The notes under the pieces are model-generated. The model was not told the origin of the DNA. It did no database searches and worked only from the letters and a program-made list of their open reading frames with translations. A stretch of 64,000 nucleotides of DNA from Fibrobacterota bacterium. GTDB taxonomy: Bacteria > Fibrobacterota > Chitinivibrionia > Chitinivibrionales > Chitinispirillaceae. Shown here one piece after another: positions 44,804 to 53,779 of this stretch; positions within the stretch are counted from its first letter, which is position 1, and each line of letters begins with the position of its first letter. The translations under genes were made by a program, and so were the position numbers. The stretch spans positions 1 through 64,000 of the forward strand of contig JAEZKP010000095.1 of the NCBI GenBank assembly GCA_023436145.1, written 5' to 3'.

Positions 44804-46105
44804 ATGGCTTTACCTGTTTTGGTGCTGGTGGTTAGTTTTGCGATATTGATTTTGATTAATGTTCCGGTTGCTTTCTGCATGGGAATAGCTGCGGTTCTGG
44901 CTATTATGGCTATGGGAAATCTTCCTGCTTTTGTGGCAGTAGCTCATGGTATAGCTACGGGAATAGACAGCTTTGCATTACTGGCAATTCCGTTTTTTGT
45001 ATTGTCAGGTTTACTTATGGCCCAGGGGGGTATTGCCAGAAGGCTCATAGATCTGGCAAATGTTATTGTCGGGCCATTTAAGGGCGGACTGGCATTTGTG
45101 AATGTTATGGCCTGCATGATTTTCGGTGCTATCGCTGGTTCATCCACTGCGGCTTTGTCCGGGGTTGGAGGATTTATGGTTCCACTTATGAACCGGCTGG
45201 GTTATAACCGGGAATTCAGCACCTCAGTAACTATTACCGCTTCCACAACTGGTTTACTTATTCCTCCCAGCAATGTGATGATCGTTTATTCATTGGCTAC
45301 AGGCGGGATAGTTTCCATTGCAGCACTGTTTGTAGCTGGTTATCTTCCGGGAATTCTGATGGGTTTGGGACTGATGGTAGTAAGTGCCTGGATATCTGTC
45401 CGTAATAATTACGGCCGGGGACGGGTCTTTACATTTAAGCAGGCAGTTTTTAGTTTTCTACGTGCCTTGCCCTCGCTTTTTCTGATCTTCATCATAATCG
45501 GCGGAATCCTTGCAGGATGGTTTACCCCTACAGAAGCATCTGCGATTGCCGTACTTTACGCCTTTATACTGGCTGTGGTGGTATATCGGGAAGTTAAACT
45601 CAACGATCTTCCACAAATACTTCTTCAATGCGGTATTACTACTGCAGTGGTTTTTCTGCTTATAGGAACCAGCATGGCAATGTCATGGGTTCTTGCATCA
45701 GAAAGAGTACCTCAGGACATTGGCGCTGCTCTGCTACAGACTTCCAGTAACAAAATTGTGCTGCTGTTGCTAATCAATGCTATTCTTCTCTTTGTAGGTT
45801 GCTTTATGGATATGACTCCTGCGGTGCTGATATTTACTCCCATCTTTCTGCCCATCGTTGAGCAGCTTGGGGTTCATCCGCTTCATTTCGGTATCATTAT
45901 GATAATGAACCTCTGTGTCGGTTTATGCACACCCCCGGTGGGGACCTGCCTTTTTCTGGGTTGCAGTATTGGTGGAACTACAGTAACTAAAATATTACGT
46001 CATATCGTACCGTTTTTTATGGCCATGGCAGTGGTATTGATTATTACCATGTATTTTCCTGCAATCAGCCTGTGGCTGCCGGAAAAATTGGGGCTTTTAA
46101 AATAG
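44804..46105 (+). CDS. dctM: TRAP transporter large permease (DctM)
   Basis: The 433-residue subunit forms the transport channel, with about twelve membrane segments, the family GAIAGSSTAALSGVGGFMVPLM and SNVMIVYSLATGG stretches, and PTEASAIAV. The ATG is one base after the dctQ stop codon, with AAGGA just ahead. Earlier in-frame TTG is not needed. Confidence 0.92.
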   Translation: MALPVLVLVVSFAILILINVPVAFCMGIAAVLAIMAMGNLPAFVAVAHGIATGIDSFALLAIPFFVLSGLLMAQGGIARRLIDLANVIVGPFKGGLAFVNVMACMIFGAIAGSSTAALSGVGGFMVPLMNRLGYNREFSTSVTITASTTGLLIPPSNVMIVYSLATGGIVSIAALFVAGYLPGILMGLGLMVVSAWISVRNNYGRGRVFTFKQAVFSFLRALPSLFLIFIIIGGILAGWFTPTEASAIAVLYAFILAVVVYREVKLNDLPQILLQCGITTAVVFLLIGTSMAMSWVLASERVPQDIGAALLQTSSNKIVLLLLINAILLFVGCFMDMTPAVLIFTPIFLPIVEQLGVHPLHFGIIMIMNLCVGLCTPPVGTCLFLGCSIGGTTVTKILRHIVPFFMAMAVVLIITMYFPAISLWLPEKLGLLK

Positions 46106-46161
46106 TACGATTAAATAAAAACCAGGTTTACTAGAGTCGTTTTATTTTCGGAGGCTCCCAG

Positions 46162-47574
46162 ATGTCCCTTTATAAACTGCACCCGGACCGTTTTTTCGAT
46201 CCCGATCCGGCAGTCAGAAAATTTGCACATGAGATTTATGAATCTATAGAAAAACTTCCGATTATCAGTCCTCACGGACATGTTGATCCCCGGATATTCG
46301 CAGAGAACAAACCTTTTCACAATCCAACCGAACTTTTCATAATTCCCGATCATTATCTGTTCCGTATGCTCTACTCTCAGGGAATCCCACTGGAATCTCT
46401 GGGAATTCCCAGAGTCGATGGCGGAAAGGTGGAGAATGATCCACGCAAAATCTGGCAGACTTTCGCGGAAAATTATTATTTGTTTAATGGAACTCCTACC
46501 GGTGTCTGGCTGGATTATGAATTTAATGTCGTTTTTGGGATAAAAGAAAAACCGGATCGTGAAAACGCCTTAAAAATCTATGATGAATTGAATGAAAAAA
46601 TCGCATCCTTTGAATTTCTACCCAGAACACTTTACAAAAAATTCAACATAGAAGTATTATCAACTACAGATTCTGCACTGGATTCACTTGATTATCATAA
46701 AGTAATACGCTCGTCCGGCTGGGATGGAAAAATCATCCCCTGTTTACGTCCCGATTCGCTGACAGATCTATCCACTGCCAACTGGTCCGGTAACATTTCC
46801 CGACTTGGAGAACTCACCGGTATATCTATCACTTCCTACTCCGATTATATAGCGGCTCTGAAGAGTCGACGACTCTATTTTAAACAGACCGGGGCAACTG
46901 CTACAGATCACGGCGTGTTTACCCCCTATACTCACCAGCTTTCCAGAAACGAAGCAGAATCGATATTCGATCGTGCCTTGCAAGGAAAAAGTACCTCCGA
47001 AGATGCCAGACTTTTTACCGCCCATATGCTTATTGAGATGGCAGGAATGAGTACAGAGGATGGACTGGTGATGCAGATTCATCCGGGATGCGCCAGAAGT
47101 CATAATGATACCTTATTTTCAAAATTCGGCTCTGACAAAGGTCACGATATTCCGGTTCCTACCGAATTTACAAATAATCTCAAGGAACTGCTGAACCTCT
47201 ATGGGAATAATCCTGAACTTACCATAATCGTTTTTACTCTCGATGAGTCAACCTATTCACGGGAACTGGCACCCCTTGCCGGTCACTATCCGGCTATGAA
47301 ACTGGGGCCGGCATGGTGGTTTAATGACAGCATTCAGGGTATGACCCGTTTCCGTCAGGCAATGACAGATTCAGCCGGTTTTTACAATACAGTAGGTTTT
47401 AATGATGATACCCGGGCTTTTGTCTCGATTCCGGCCAGGCACGATGTAGCCAGAAGAGTGGATGCCAATTATCTGGGCGGGCTGGTTGCCAGACATATCA
47501 TAAGCATTGATGAGGCACTGGTGATAGCCAGGGATTTGACTTATAATCTGGTGAAAAAAGCCTACCGGCTCTGA
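46162..47574 (+). CDS. uxaC: Glucuronate isomerase
   Basis: UxaC isomerises D-glucuronate to D-fructuronate (and galacturonate to tagaturonate), the first cytoplasmic step of uronate use. The 470-residue protein shows the metal-binding SPHGHVDP near 35 and the amidohydrolase-like C-terminus with GFNDDTRAFVSIPARHDVARRVDANYLG. GGAGG lies seven bases before the ATG. It follows the TRAP genes by 56 bases and probably shares their transcript, tying the transporter to uronates. Confidence 0.95.
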   Translation: MSLYKLHPDRFFDPDPAVRKFAHEIYESIEKLPIISPHGHVDPRIFAENKPFHNPTELFIIPDHYLFRMLYSQGIPLESLGIPRVDGGKVENDPRKIWQTFAENYYLFNGTPTGVWLDYEFNVVFGIKEKPDRENALKIYDELNEKIASFEFLPRTLYKKFNIEVLSTTDSALDSLDYHKVIRSSGWDGKIIPCLRPDSLTDLSTANWSGNISRLGELTGISITSYSDYIAALKSRRLYFKQTGATATDHGVFTPYTHQLSRNEAESIFDRALQGKSTSEDARLFTAHMLIEMAGMSTEDGLVMQIHPGCARSHNDTLFSKFGSDKGHDIPVPTEFTNNLKELLNLYGNNPELTIIVFTLDESTYSRELAPLAGHYPAMKLGPAWWFNDSIQGMTRFRQAMTDSAGFYNTVGFNDDTRAFVSIPARHDVARRVDANYLGGLVARHIISIDEALVIARDLTYNLVKKAYRL

Positions 47575-47599
47575 TCGGCTTTACACAACATGCCAGTCT

Positions 47600-48517
47600 T
47601 TATTTGTCGTAAGTACTCCTTATCCCATTTATAAAAGATAAGAGATCGGCGCTAGCCTGTCCTTTTATTATAAAAGCCAGCACTGACTTCTCTTCATCTT
47701 CTTTTTCCGTAGGACAAACCGAAAAACCTGCCTGAGAAAAGTCTACATAAAAGAAACCTCTACCGGTTGGTACAAATCCCTTTGCCCTGTAAATCTCATC
47801 TCTGAATCGCTCCAGTTGCATCCTCAATTGTTGAAGATCGACTGGACAGGCGATTTTACAGGTGTGAGAATCAAAGAGCGGATCTTTACATTTGGCGTAT
47901 TCTCCATGCACCTCTTTTACTGGTGCCTGATTAAACAGTTCCACTTCTGTATCACAATAGACAGTACGTATCACCTGGGCCGCCCTGTTCAAGGCGTATA
48001 ATTTCTCTTCTGCCAGACGGATCTGCTCTTCCGGGTATAGGTCGGTCTTGTTCAATAAAATGATGTCGCTTGTCTCTATTTGTGCTTTAATATTAGGCAG
48101 AGTGTTAAGAAGTATAAGCAGGCTTCTCGGGTCTGTTACACTTATCACCCTGCTTAGTCTGTATTCCTTGCCTAACCCGGTTTCATCGAGCATGTCAAGT
48201 ATGACTTTAGGGTTTGCCATACCACTCGCTTCGATAAGTACTCCATTGAGAGGAGTTTTATCGCTGTGAAATTCAGATATAATTATGCGCATCTGTTTTA
48301 TGAATTCTCCTACCAGACATTTACAGAAAATAGAGCCTCCGGGCACAGTAACTACTTCCCGGGAATTTTTCCTAATAAGTTCGCCGTCTATATCGACACT
48401 GGCAAATTCGTTAACCAGGTAGACGATTCGATGGTTAAGCTTTCGCTTTGCTACGTTCTTTAGAAATGTGGTCTTCCCGCATCCAAGAAATCCACTTACT
48501 AAACAGATGGGTATCAT
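47600..48517 (-). CDS. CobW/COG0523 family GTPase
   Basis: COG0523 GTPases deliver or insert metals; the namesake works in cobalamin synthesis. This 305-residue protein has Walker A GFLGCGKTT (9-17), a metal-motif region GGSIFCKC in place of the usual GGCxCC-type motif, switch EASGMANP, and LNKTD for guanine recognition, with a CobW C-terminal domain. It follows the UroD-thioredoxin gene by 23 bases on the same strand, so a role in corrinoid loading or reactivation, or zinc delivery to the methyltransferases, is a good inference. AGGATC precedes the ATG. Confidence 0.85.
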   Translation of the reverse strand: MIPICLVSGFLGCGKTTFLKNVAKRKLNHRIVYLVNEFASVDIDGELIRKNSREVVTVPGGSIFCKCLVGEFIKQMRIIISEFHSDKTPLNGVLIEASGMANPKVILDMLDETGLGKEYRLSRVISVTDPRSLLILLNTLPNIKAQIETSDIILLNKTDLYPEEQIRLAEEKLYALNRAAQVIRTVYCDTEVELFNQAPVKEVHGEYAKCKDPLFDSHTCKIACPVDLQQLRMQLERFRDEIYRAKGFVPTGRGFFYVDFSQAGFSVCPTEKEDEEKSVLAFIIKGQASADLLSFINGIRSTYDK

Positions 48518-48540
48518 GATGATCCTGTTGTAAGCTGAAA

Positions 48541-49929
48541 TTAGTTTACAGGTTTAACAGATTGTCTGCTTTTCTGTGCAGCCTTTTTTTCAATTGCTTT
48601 AACCAGAGTATTCTTATCGGGTATTATTGACGCAAAGCTGATCTCTCCATCGATTACGATAGTAGGCAGATTTTTAACCCCCAGCTTCATCATCATTGCC
48701 AGTCCATCCCGCCCCTTTATCTTATGCTCATTAATAACCAGTTTTCCCTGATAGACTTCAGCTGCTCTTTTTACAGCCTCCATCATGTATTGGCATGGAG
48801 CACAGGATGCGGAATCCAGAGTAATTACATCAATGGTGACTTCATCTTTACTACTGTAATCCGGGAGAGTTATATCGAAATTAAAGCCTGTTTTCTTGCC
48901 TTTGAGCGAGATGCGCGCAATATTTCTCTGATATTCATCATGTACCATAAGGCTTACAGCCTGCAGATTTTTCTGCGGAACTCCATAAGGCAGATCGCAG
49001 CCTGGGGAGAGGATAAAACCTCTTCTACCGCTTTTATCCAATATATCTAGAATTTCAATTTTTGTGCTGTCCTCATCTCCCAGAAGCAGTACTGAAGTTA
49101 ATTTGATATTGCCGCCGAAAGATTTATGGTTATTTTGTGCTAGTTCACATAGCATATCCATGGGAATCTGCTCATCCACTGATACGTTATCTGCATGCAA
49201 TCTGCACATCGCCTCCAGGTTTCTGGTTACATCACCACATACAAAAATTGAGGAAAATGCACCCTGATTACGGATAAAATTAAATACTTTGTTAACCGGA
49301 TCAGTAACAAATTCATTGAAATGATCCGGTGAAATCTGGCTGGTCATAGGGTCAACAACCGCAACTGCAGTGGCACCGTGTCTAATGTATATGTCTGCCA
49401 TTTTACTGGCTGTTTCTGCGCAATAATCGACTACTTTTTTTATATATTCAGGATCTTCAAACATTTTGAAGAAGAGATCATTCCCCAAGAGATGAAGCGC
49501 CAGAGTGAATGGTCCGCATATCAGTCCGTAAAACGCTATATTTTCACCCATTTGCTCCACCAGCTCATCCATTGCTTTAATGATAAGAGGAATCCGGCCG
49601 CTTCTCTCAGTGAGAGCAGGAAGCTCTTCAATCCTTTTATTAACTAATGGATGACTTATTACTGCCGGCGGTACTTCAGCAGACCAGAGAAGTGAACAAC
49701 CTAAAATTTCTGCCTCTATCTGAAGATCGAACACCACTGGCAATGCATCTGGATTGTAAAGTTCATATGCTTTTCTGAGTCCTTGCACTATAAGTTCCGG
49801 TGATTTCAAATACTGTTCTGCAGTCACATTTTGTAGATAAGCACCATGTACACCAACAAACGGCAGCCATGCCGGGCGGGGTGTTTCCTCATTCTTAAGT
49901 GCTGCTATTATTAATTCTTTACCATTCAT
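48541..49929 (-). CDS. UroD-type corrinoid methyltransferase fused to a thioredoxin-like domain
   Basis: Residues 1-345 form a uroporphyrinogen-decarboxylase-fold methyltransferase of the MtaA/MtbA kind. Zinc-site candidates are Cys231 (FVCGD, normally HxCG) and Cys311 in SPGCDLPYGVPQKNL, a strong match to this group. Residues about 362-450 are a thioredoxin/glutaredoxin-like domain with CAPC (376-379) and the cis-proline region NLPTIVIDG. The fusion suggests redox control or protection of the zinc thiolates or the corrinoid. The basic C-terminal tail is not part of either domain. It is divergent from the corrinoid protein gene and followed by the CobW gene. The ribosome site is poor. Confidence 0.8.
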   Translation of the reverse strand: MNGKELIIAALKNEETPRPAWLPFVGVHGAYLQNVTAEQYLKSPELIVQGLRKAYELYNPDALPVVFDLQIEAEILGCSLLWSAEVPPAVISHPLVNKRIEELPALTERSGRIPLIIKAMDELVEQMGENIAFYGLICGPFTLALHLLGNDLFFKMFEDPEYIKKVVDYCAETASKMADIYIRHGATAVAVVDPMTSQISPDHFNEFVTDPVNKVFNFIRNQGAFSSIFVCGDVTRNLEAMCRLHADNVSVDEQIPMDMLCELAQNNHKSFGGNIKLTSVLLLGDEDSTKIEILDILDKSGRRGFILSPGCDLPYGVPQKNLQAVSLMVHDEYQRNIARISLKGKKTGFNFDITLPDYSSKDEVTIDVITLDSASCAPCQYMMEAVKRAAEVYQGKLVINEHKIKGRDGLAMMMKLGVKNLPTIVIDGEISFASIIPDKNTLVKAIEKKAAQKSRQSVKPVN

Positions 49930-49934
49930 ATTTT

Positions 49935-50267
49935 TTACCCGGTTTCAGATAAATTTTCATTTTTCAGATAATCCAGGAAATATCTGGACCAAAAATCATA
50001 GAAGATAGACAAGTGGAAATTACTTAATAAAGCTGCAAGCGGTATTGTACCTAAGATAAGAAAACCTGAAAAAAGTGACCAATAATTAATACTTAAAAGG
50101 ATTGCTAAACTGATATAATAATATATCGATATATGCAGCAGGTTCGCTAAGAGCTTTGTAATCGGAATTTTATAAATTTCAGAAAAAAGATGCTTTATAT
50201 CGGGCATCGGAATTGGGGTAAAATGGAAATTACCACACAGCAGATGCATAGAGAAAACTTTATCCAT
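49935..50267 (-). CDS. Doubtful small membrane protein
   Basis: The frame encodes 110 residues with two hydrophobic segments (about 41-62 and 66-84) and ends five bases before the UroD-thioredoxin start. Against it: no ribosome site at the first or next ATG, no recognised family, and it spans the only regulatory space between two divergent operons, including the palindrome. It may be a chance frame in AT-rich DNA. Confidence 0.25.
   Translation of the reverse strand: MDKVFSMHLLCGNFHFTPIPMPDIKHLFSEIYKIPITKLLANLLHISIYYYISLAILLSINYWSLFSGFLILGTIPLAALLSNFHLSIFYDFWSRYFLDYLKNENLSETG
50112..50127. promoter_or_regulatory. GATATA-N4-TATATC palindrome in the corrinoid control region
   Basis: GATATA, ATAA, TATATC keeps all 12 fixed positions of the xylB operator. 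It lies about 180 bases from the UroD-thioredoxin start and 230 from the corrinoid protein start. From a bare base-composition estimate far fewer than one such match would be expected in the window, although AT-rich spacers raise the chance. Confidence 0.55.
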
Positions 50268-50289
50268 TTGAAAATCAATGAATTTTTAC

Positions 50290-50318
50290 TTGCTTTTAAA
50301 AACCGTACTCCTTATATT
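50290..50318 (+). promoter_or_regulatory. Sigma-70-like promoter of the corrinoid operon
   Basis: TTGCTT, 17 bases, TATATT lies about 40 bases upstream of the corrinoid protein ATG. Box matches are moderate, spacing ideal. Confidence 0.45.
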
Positions 50319-50359
50319 CTCTGCAATATTCAGCGGAACTTCAAAAGAGGATTAAAAAA

Positions 50360-51028
50360 ATGAGTGATTTAGTCCAAAAGATCGGGCTCTGTGTAGAGCG
50401 TGGGAAAGTCAATAAAGTTTCTCCGTTTCCATCTGATATGAAGGGGCTTGACGGAGCTGATGAGTACACAAAACAGGCGATCGAGACAGGGGCGCTGCCC
50501 GATGCGATTCTGCAGGCTTGTAATGATGGAATGCAGCGGATCGGGGAGAGGTTTGGCAGAAACGAAGTCTTCGTACCTGAACTTCTCATGGCTGCCAAGG
50601 CGATGCACGCGGTAATGGCTCATCTGAAACCTTACTTCAGTTCCGGATCTGTTAAAACAAAAGGCAAGTTCATACTGGGTACGGTTGCCGGGGATCTTCA
50701 TGATATTGGTAAAAATCTGGTTTCCATGATTATTGAAGGAAACGGTTGGGAAGTGATTGATCTGGGGGTGGATGTTAAACCTACCAAATTTCTGCAGAAA
50801 ATCGGTGAAAATCCCGGATGTGTTGTTGGTCTCAGTGCTCTGTTAACCACTACCATGGCTAATATGGCCAGTACTATCAAGCAAATTAAAGCCAGTTTTC
50901 CAGAGGTTCGTATAATCGTGGGGGGTGCTCCGCTGTCGGAAAAGGTAGCTCTGGAGATGGGGGCAGATGGATATGCCCGCGATCCTCAGAATGCAGTAAG
51001 CTGGCTCAATTCAATAGGAAATACTTAA
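50360..51028 (+). CDS. Methyltransferase corrinoid protein
   Basis: This 222-residue protein carries a cobalamin that shuttles a methyl group between two methyltransferases. It has the N-terminal helical cap (about 1-95, NEVFVPELLMAAKAM) and a Rossmann-like B12 domain with GDLHDIGKNL, where His114 of the DxHxxG motif is the lower cobalt ligand, and later GGAPLSEKVALEMGADGYA. It matches MtaC/MtbC/MttC-type proteins in size. AGAGGA precedes the ATG. Its stop codon overlaps the next start (TAATG), so it is coupled to the homocysteine methyltransferase. Confidence 0.93.
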   Translation: MSDLVQKIGLCVERGKVNKVSPFPSDMKGLDGADEYTKQAIETGALPDAILQACNDGMQRIGERFGRNEVFVPELLMAAKAMHAVMAHLKPYFSSGSVKTKGKFILGTVAGDLHDIGKNLVSMIIEGNGWEVIDLGVDVKPTKFLQKIGENPGCVVGLSALLTTTMANMASTIKQIKASFPEVRIIVGGAPLSEKVALEMGADGYARDPQNAVSWLNSIGNT

Positions 51029-51912
51029 TGAAATCATTACTTCAAGAACTGAAAAAGGGAAAAGTCCTCGTATCAGACGGGGCCTGGGGAACATTACTCC
51101 AGGAGCGCGGCCTGCAGATTGGCGAATGTCCGGAAAGCTGGAACTCTACTCATCGTGAAGATGTTTTGGCCATAGCAAAAAGTTATATAGACGCAGGTGC
51201 AGACATGATTCTTACCAACAGTTTCGGAGGGAGTCCGTCGAAGCTGGGGCATTTCGGTTTACAGGACCAATGTGCTGAATTAAACGAAGCTGCAGCTGTA
51301 ATTTCCAGAGAAGCTGCCGGGACCGATCATTTTGTGCTTGGTTCTATGGGACCAACCGGTGTTATCCTTATGATGGGTGAAGTTCCGGAAGAAACTCTTT
51401 ATGAAGGTTTCTGCATTCAGGCAAAAGCTCTGGCACGGGGTGGGGTGGATGTCCTCTGTATAGAGACCATGTCTGCTCTGGATGAGGCTTGTCTGGCTGT
51501 GCGTGCTGCCAGAGATAGTTCAGATTGTGAAATTGCCTGCACCTTTACATTTGAAAAAACAGCCAATGGTGAATACCGTACCATGATGGGGGTGACTCCT
51601 GCTGATATGGCCAGAGCCCTCACTCTTGCAGGTGCTTCGATTATTGGAGCTAATTGTGGTAATGGTTTTGATGGAATGATCGAGATCGTGCGCGAAATCA
51701 GGGATGTGGATTCTCTGACACCAGTTTTGGTACATGCAAACGCCGGAAGACCGATTCTTGATGCTGGAAAAACAGTGTTTCCAGAAACCCCTGAAATGAT
51801 GGCCCAAAAGGTTGATTTACTAATCAAAGCCGGAGCAAATATCATCGGCGGTTGCTGTGGTACTACTCCTAAACACATTCAGGCGCTGGCACAGGCTATC
51901 GAAAAATGCTGA
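51028..51912 (+). CDS. Homocysteine S-methyltransferase (MetH N-domain type)
   Basis: The 294-residue TIM barrel transfers a methyl group to homocysteine. Zinc ligands are Cys210 (GANCGNG) and Cys276/Cys277 (GGCCGTTP), and SDGAWGTLLQERG at the start is typical of the MetH/BHMT group. Next to a separate corrinoid protein it represents the first half of MetH as a free-standing protein. Methionine is then the likely product. It overlaps the corrinoid gene by one base and lies one base before the next gene. Confidence 0.9.
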   Translation: MKSLLQELKKGKVLVSDGAWGTLLQERGLQIGECPESWNSTHREDVLAIAKSYIDAGADMILTNSFGGSPSKLGHFGLQDQCAELNEAAAVISREAAGTDHFVLGSMGPTGVILMMGEVPEETLYEGFCIQAKALARGGVDVLCIETMSALDEACLAVRAARDSSDCEIACTFTFEKTANGEYRTMMGVTPADMARALTLAGASIIGANCGNGFDGMIEIVREIRDVDSLTPVLVHANAGRPILDAGKTVFPETPEMMAQKVDLLIKAGANIIGGCCGTTPKHIQALAQAIEKC

Positions 51913-51913
51913 A

Positions 51914-52669
51914 ATGAGTGCTGCTGTTTCTTTGATTACTTCAGATAAGAACTGCTGTGAGCTCTCCATCGATCCTTCCGCACTCGGTATTGACAGAGAA
52001 TATGTTATCTCCGAACTGGGATATGTCAATAACGAAATACCTCAGTTTTTCAGTGAACAGATCGATCAGTTACTCTCAGAGTATCCCCGGCTTTGTGATA
52101 TCAGAGCTGCTTACAGAGTTATCACGGTGTCTTCTCATGATGAAAAGAGTATTCTTATCGATAACACTCTGCTGAGTCTTAATAAGACAGTGGCATTTCA
52201 AATGAAAAATGCAGAACGGCTGGCAATATTCATCTGCACTATCGGGGATCAGCTGGAAAACTGGTCTACCCGCCTCTTTAGTGAGGAAGATGCACTCAGA
52301 GCTCATTTTGTAGATACGATCGCTTCGGTTGCAGTGGAAAATGCAACCGGAATTCTGCACGACTTCATCGAACAGCAGATGCTGGGACAGGGGTGGCCAG
52401 TAACCAACCGTTTCAGTCCAGGGTACTGTGGCTGGCCTGTTTCTGAACAGCATCTTCTTTTTTCATTCTTTCCACCAGCTACCTGCGGAATAGAACTGAC
52501 CGAGTCTGCATTGATGATACCAAGAAAATCGACCAGCGGAATTATAGGTATTGGCTCATCTGTAAAACGTAAACCCTATTTGTGCGATCGTTGTGCCAAT
52601 AGGGATTGCACATACCACTTGTACCGTCAATTGAAAAGAGAGAAACAGATCTCTTTGGGATCTGAATAG
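51914..52669 (+). CDS. MetH activation-domain-like protein with a cysteine tail
   Basis: In MetH this domain binds S-adenosylmethionine and remethylates inactive Co(II) cobalamin. The 251-residue free-standing version has RFSPGYCGWPVSEQ and LTESALMIPRKSTSGIIGIG, both typical. A C-terminal CDRCANRDC cluster (CxxCxxxxC), absent from MetH itself, could bind metal or an iron-sulfur centre for the electron needed. The ATG at 51914 directly follows the preceding stop codon; an earlier start would lie inside that gene. Confidence 0.85.
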   Translation: MSAAVSLITSDKNCCELSIDPSALGIDREYVISELGYVNNEIPQFFSEQIDQLLSEYPRLCDIRAAYRVITVSSHDEKSILIDNTLLSLNKTVAFQMKNAERLAIFICTIGDQLENWSTRLFSEEDALRAHFVDTIASVAVENATGILHDFIEQQMLGQGWPVTNRFSPGYCGWPVSEQHLLFSFFPPATCGIELTESALMIPRKSTSGIIGIGSSVKRKPYLCDRCANRDCTYHLYRQLKREKQISLGSE

Positions 52670-52707
52670 AATCCTGAATATAATTGTCTTATGGAAGGAC
52701 CTGCTTT

Positions 52708-53733
52708 ATGACTGATAAACAATGGGAACTCCTTAAAAAAGTAATCAGTGGAGAAATTGTTCAACCTCTGCCGGTTGGGTTCATTATTGATTCTCCATGG
52801 TTGCCAAACTGGTATGGTGTTTCGATACTGGACTATTTTTCTAATGATGAGTTGTGGCTTTCTGCAAACCTTAAAGCAGTCAAAGAGTTTCCGGATATAA
52901 TGTTTCTTCCAGGGTTCTGGTCAGAATTTGGGATGTGCACCGAGCCATCCGCATTTGGGGCACGTTGCAGTTTTCCTGCCAATGAGTTTCCGTTTGCTTA
53001 TAAAGTGATTAATTCTGCTGATGATATAGATAGTATTACGGTTCCTGATCCCAGAACCGATGGATTGCTTCCTTTCATGCTGAATCGCCTTAAACTGGCT
53101 AAACCTAAAATGGAAGCAGAAGGTCATTCTATCCGGTTTGCAGTTGCACGTGGCCCGCTGAATATCGCCAGCTATCTCATGGGGACTACAGAGCTTTTGA
53201 CTACTATGATGATGCAGCCGGATAAGGTTCATTCGCTCTTGACTACCATAACCTCCTTTTTAAAGGATTGGCTGAATTTACAAAGAGAGACATTCCTCAC
53301 CATTGATGGCATATTTTTACTGGATGATATAATCGGGTTTCTGGGTGAGGAGGAGTTCTGCACTTTCGGATTGCCTTATTTCAGGCAACTTTACACCAAA
53401 GATGTGTCGGTACGTTTCCTTCATAATGATGCTCCATGCAGGGTTTGTGCCCCTTTTCTTTCGCAGATGAATGTCAATCTGTTTAACATGGGTTTTGATG
53501 TAACTCTTAACGAGCTCAAGGAACTTACCTGCAACGAGGTGACACTTCTTGGTAATCTCCCACCACGGGATGTACTTGCTGCCGGAAATCTGTCGCAAAT
53601 CGAAGAAAAAACCAGAGAACTGACGGATTCTCTTTCCGATAAAAAAAGGATAATCCTCTCTTGCGGGGGCGGGATGCCACCGGGGGTTACCACTGAGAGT
53701 ATACATCTGTTCCTTAAAACAGCCCAGAGATAA
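52708..53733 (+). CDS. UroD-type methyltransferase
   Basis: A 341-residue uroporphyrinogen-decarboxylase-fold protein of the methyltransferase branch: FLHNDAPCRVCAP (His and Cys candidates for zinc) and a C-terminal ILSCGGGMPPGVTTESI. True heme-pathway UroD residues are missing. As the only other methyltransferase in the plus arm, it is the best candidate for moving a methyl group from an outside donor to the corrinoid protein. The ATG at 52708 has GGAAGGAC seven bases ahead; a TTG 24 bases upstream is also in frame. A terminator follows. Confidence 0.8.
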   Translation: MTDKQWELLKKVISGEIVQPLPVGFIIDSPWLPNWYGVSILDYFSNDELWLSANLKAVKEFPDIMFLPGFWSEFGMCTEPSAFGARCSFPANEFPFAYKVINSADDIDSITVPDPRTDGLLPFMLNRLKLAKPKMEAEGHSIRFAVARGPLNIASYLMGTTELLTTMMMQPDKVHSLLTTITSFLKDWLNLQRETFLTIDGIFLLDDIIGFLGEEEFCTFGLPYFRQLYTKDVSVRFLHNDAPCRVCAPFLSQMNVNLFNMGFDVTLNELKELTCNEVTLLGNLPPRDVLAAGNLSQIEEKTRELTDSLSDKKRIILSCGGGMPPGVTTESIHLFLKTAQR

Positions 53734-53751
53734 ACCTGGAACTTAAATATG

Positions 53752-53779
53752 AAAAGTATGGTTCTACATCATACTTTTT
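53752..53779 (+). terminator. Terminator of the corrinoid operon
   Basis: AAAAGTATG (53752-53760) pairs with CATACTTTT (53770-53778) and ends in T. It separates the corrinoid operon from the alpha-glucuronidase gene. Confidence 0.7.

Larger units (their letters stand above)
49930..50359. other. Divergent control region of the corrinoid cluster
   Basis: This 430-base, AT-rich stretch separates the two arms of the cluster. It contains the GATATA-N4-TATATC palindrome (50112-50127), a sigma-70-like promoter for the plus arm (50290-50318) and a weak minus-strand candidate with TTGGTC at 50077-50082. A 110-codon minus-strand open frame (49935-50267) is listed separately with low confidence. Confidence 0.5.

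Noticed and set aside
50126..50136. Second GATATA next to the corrinoid-region palindrome
   Set aside because: It lacks the matching TATATC half at the right distance.
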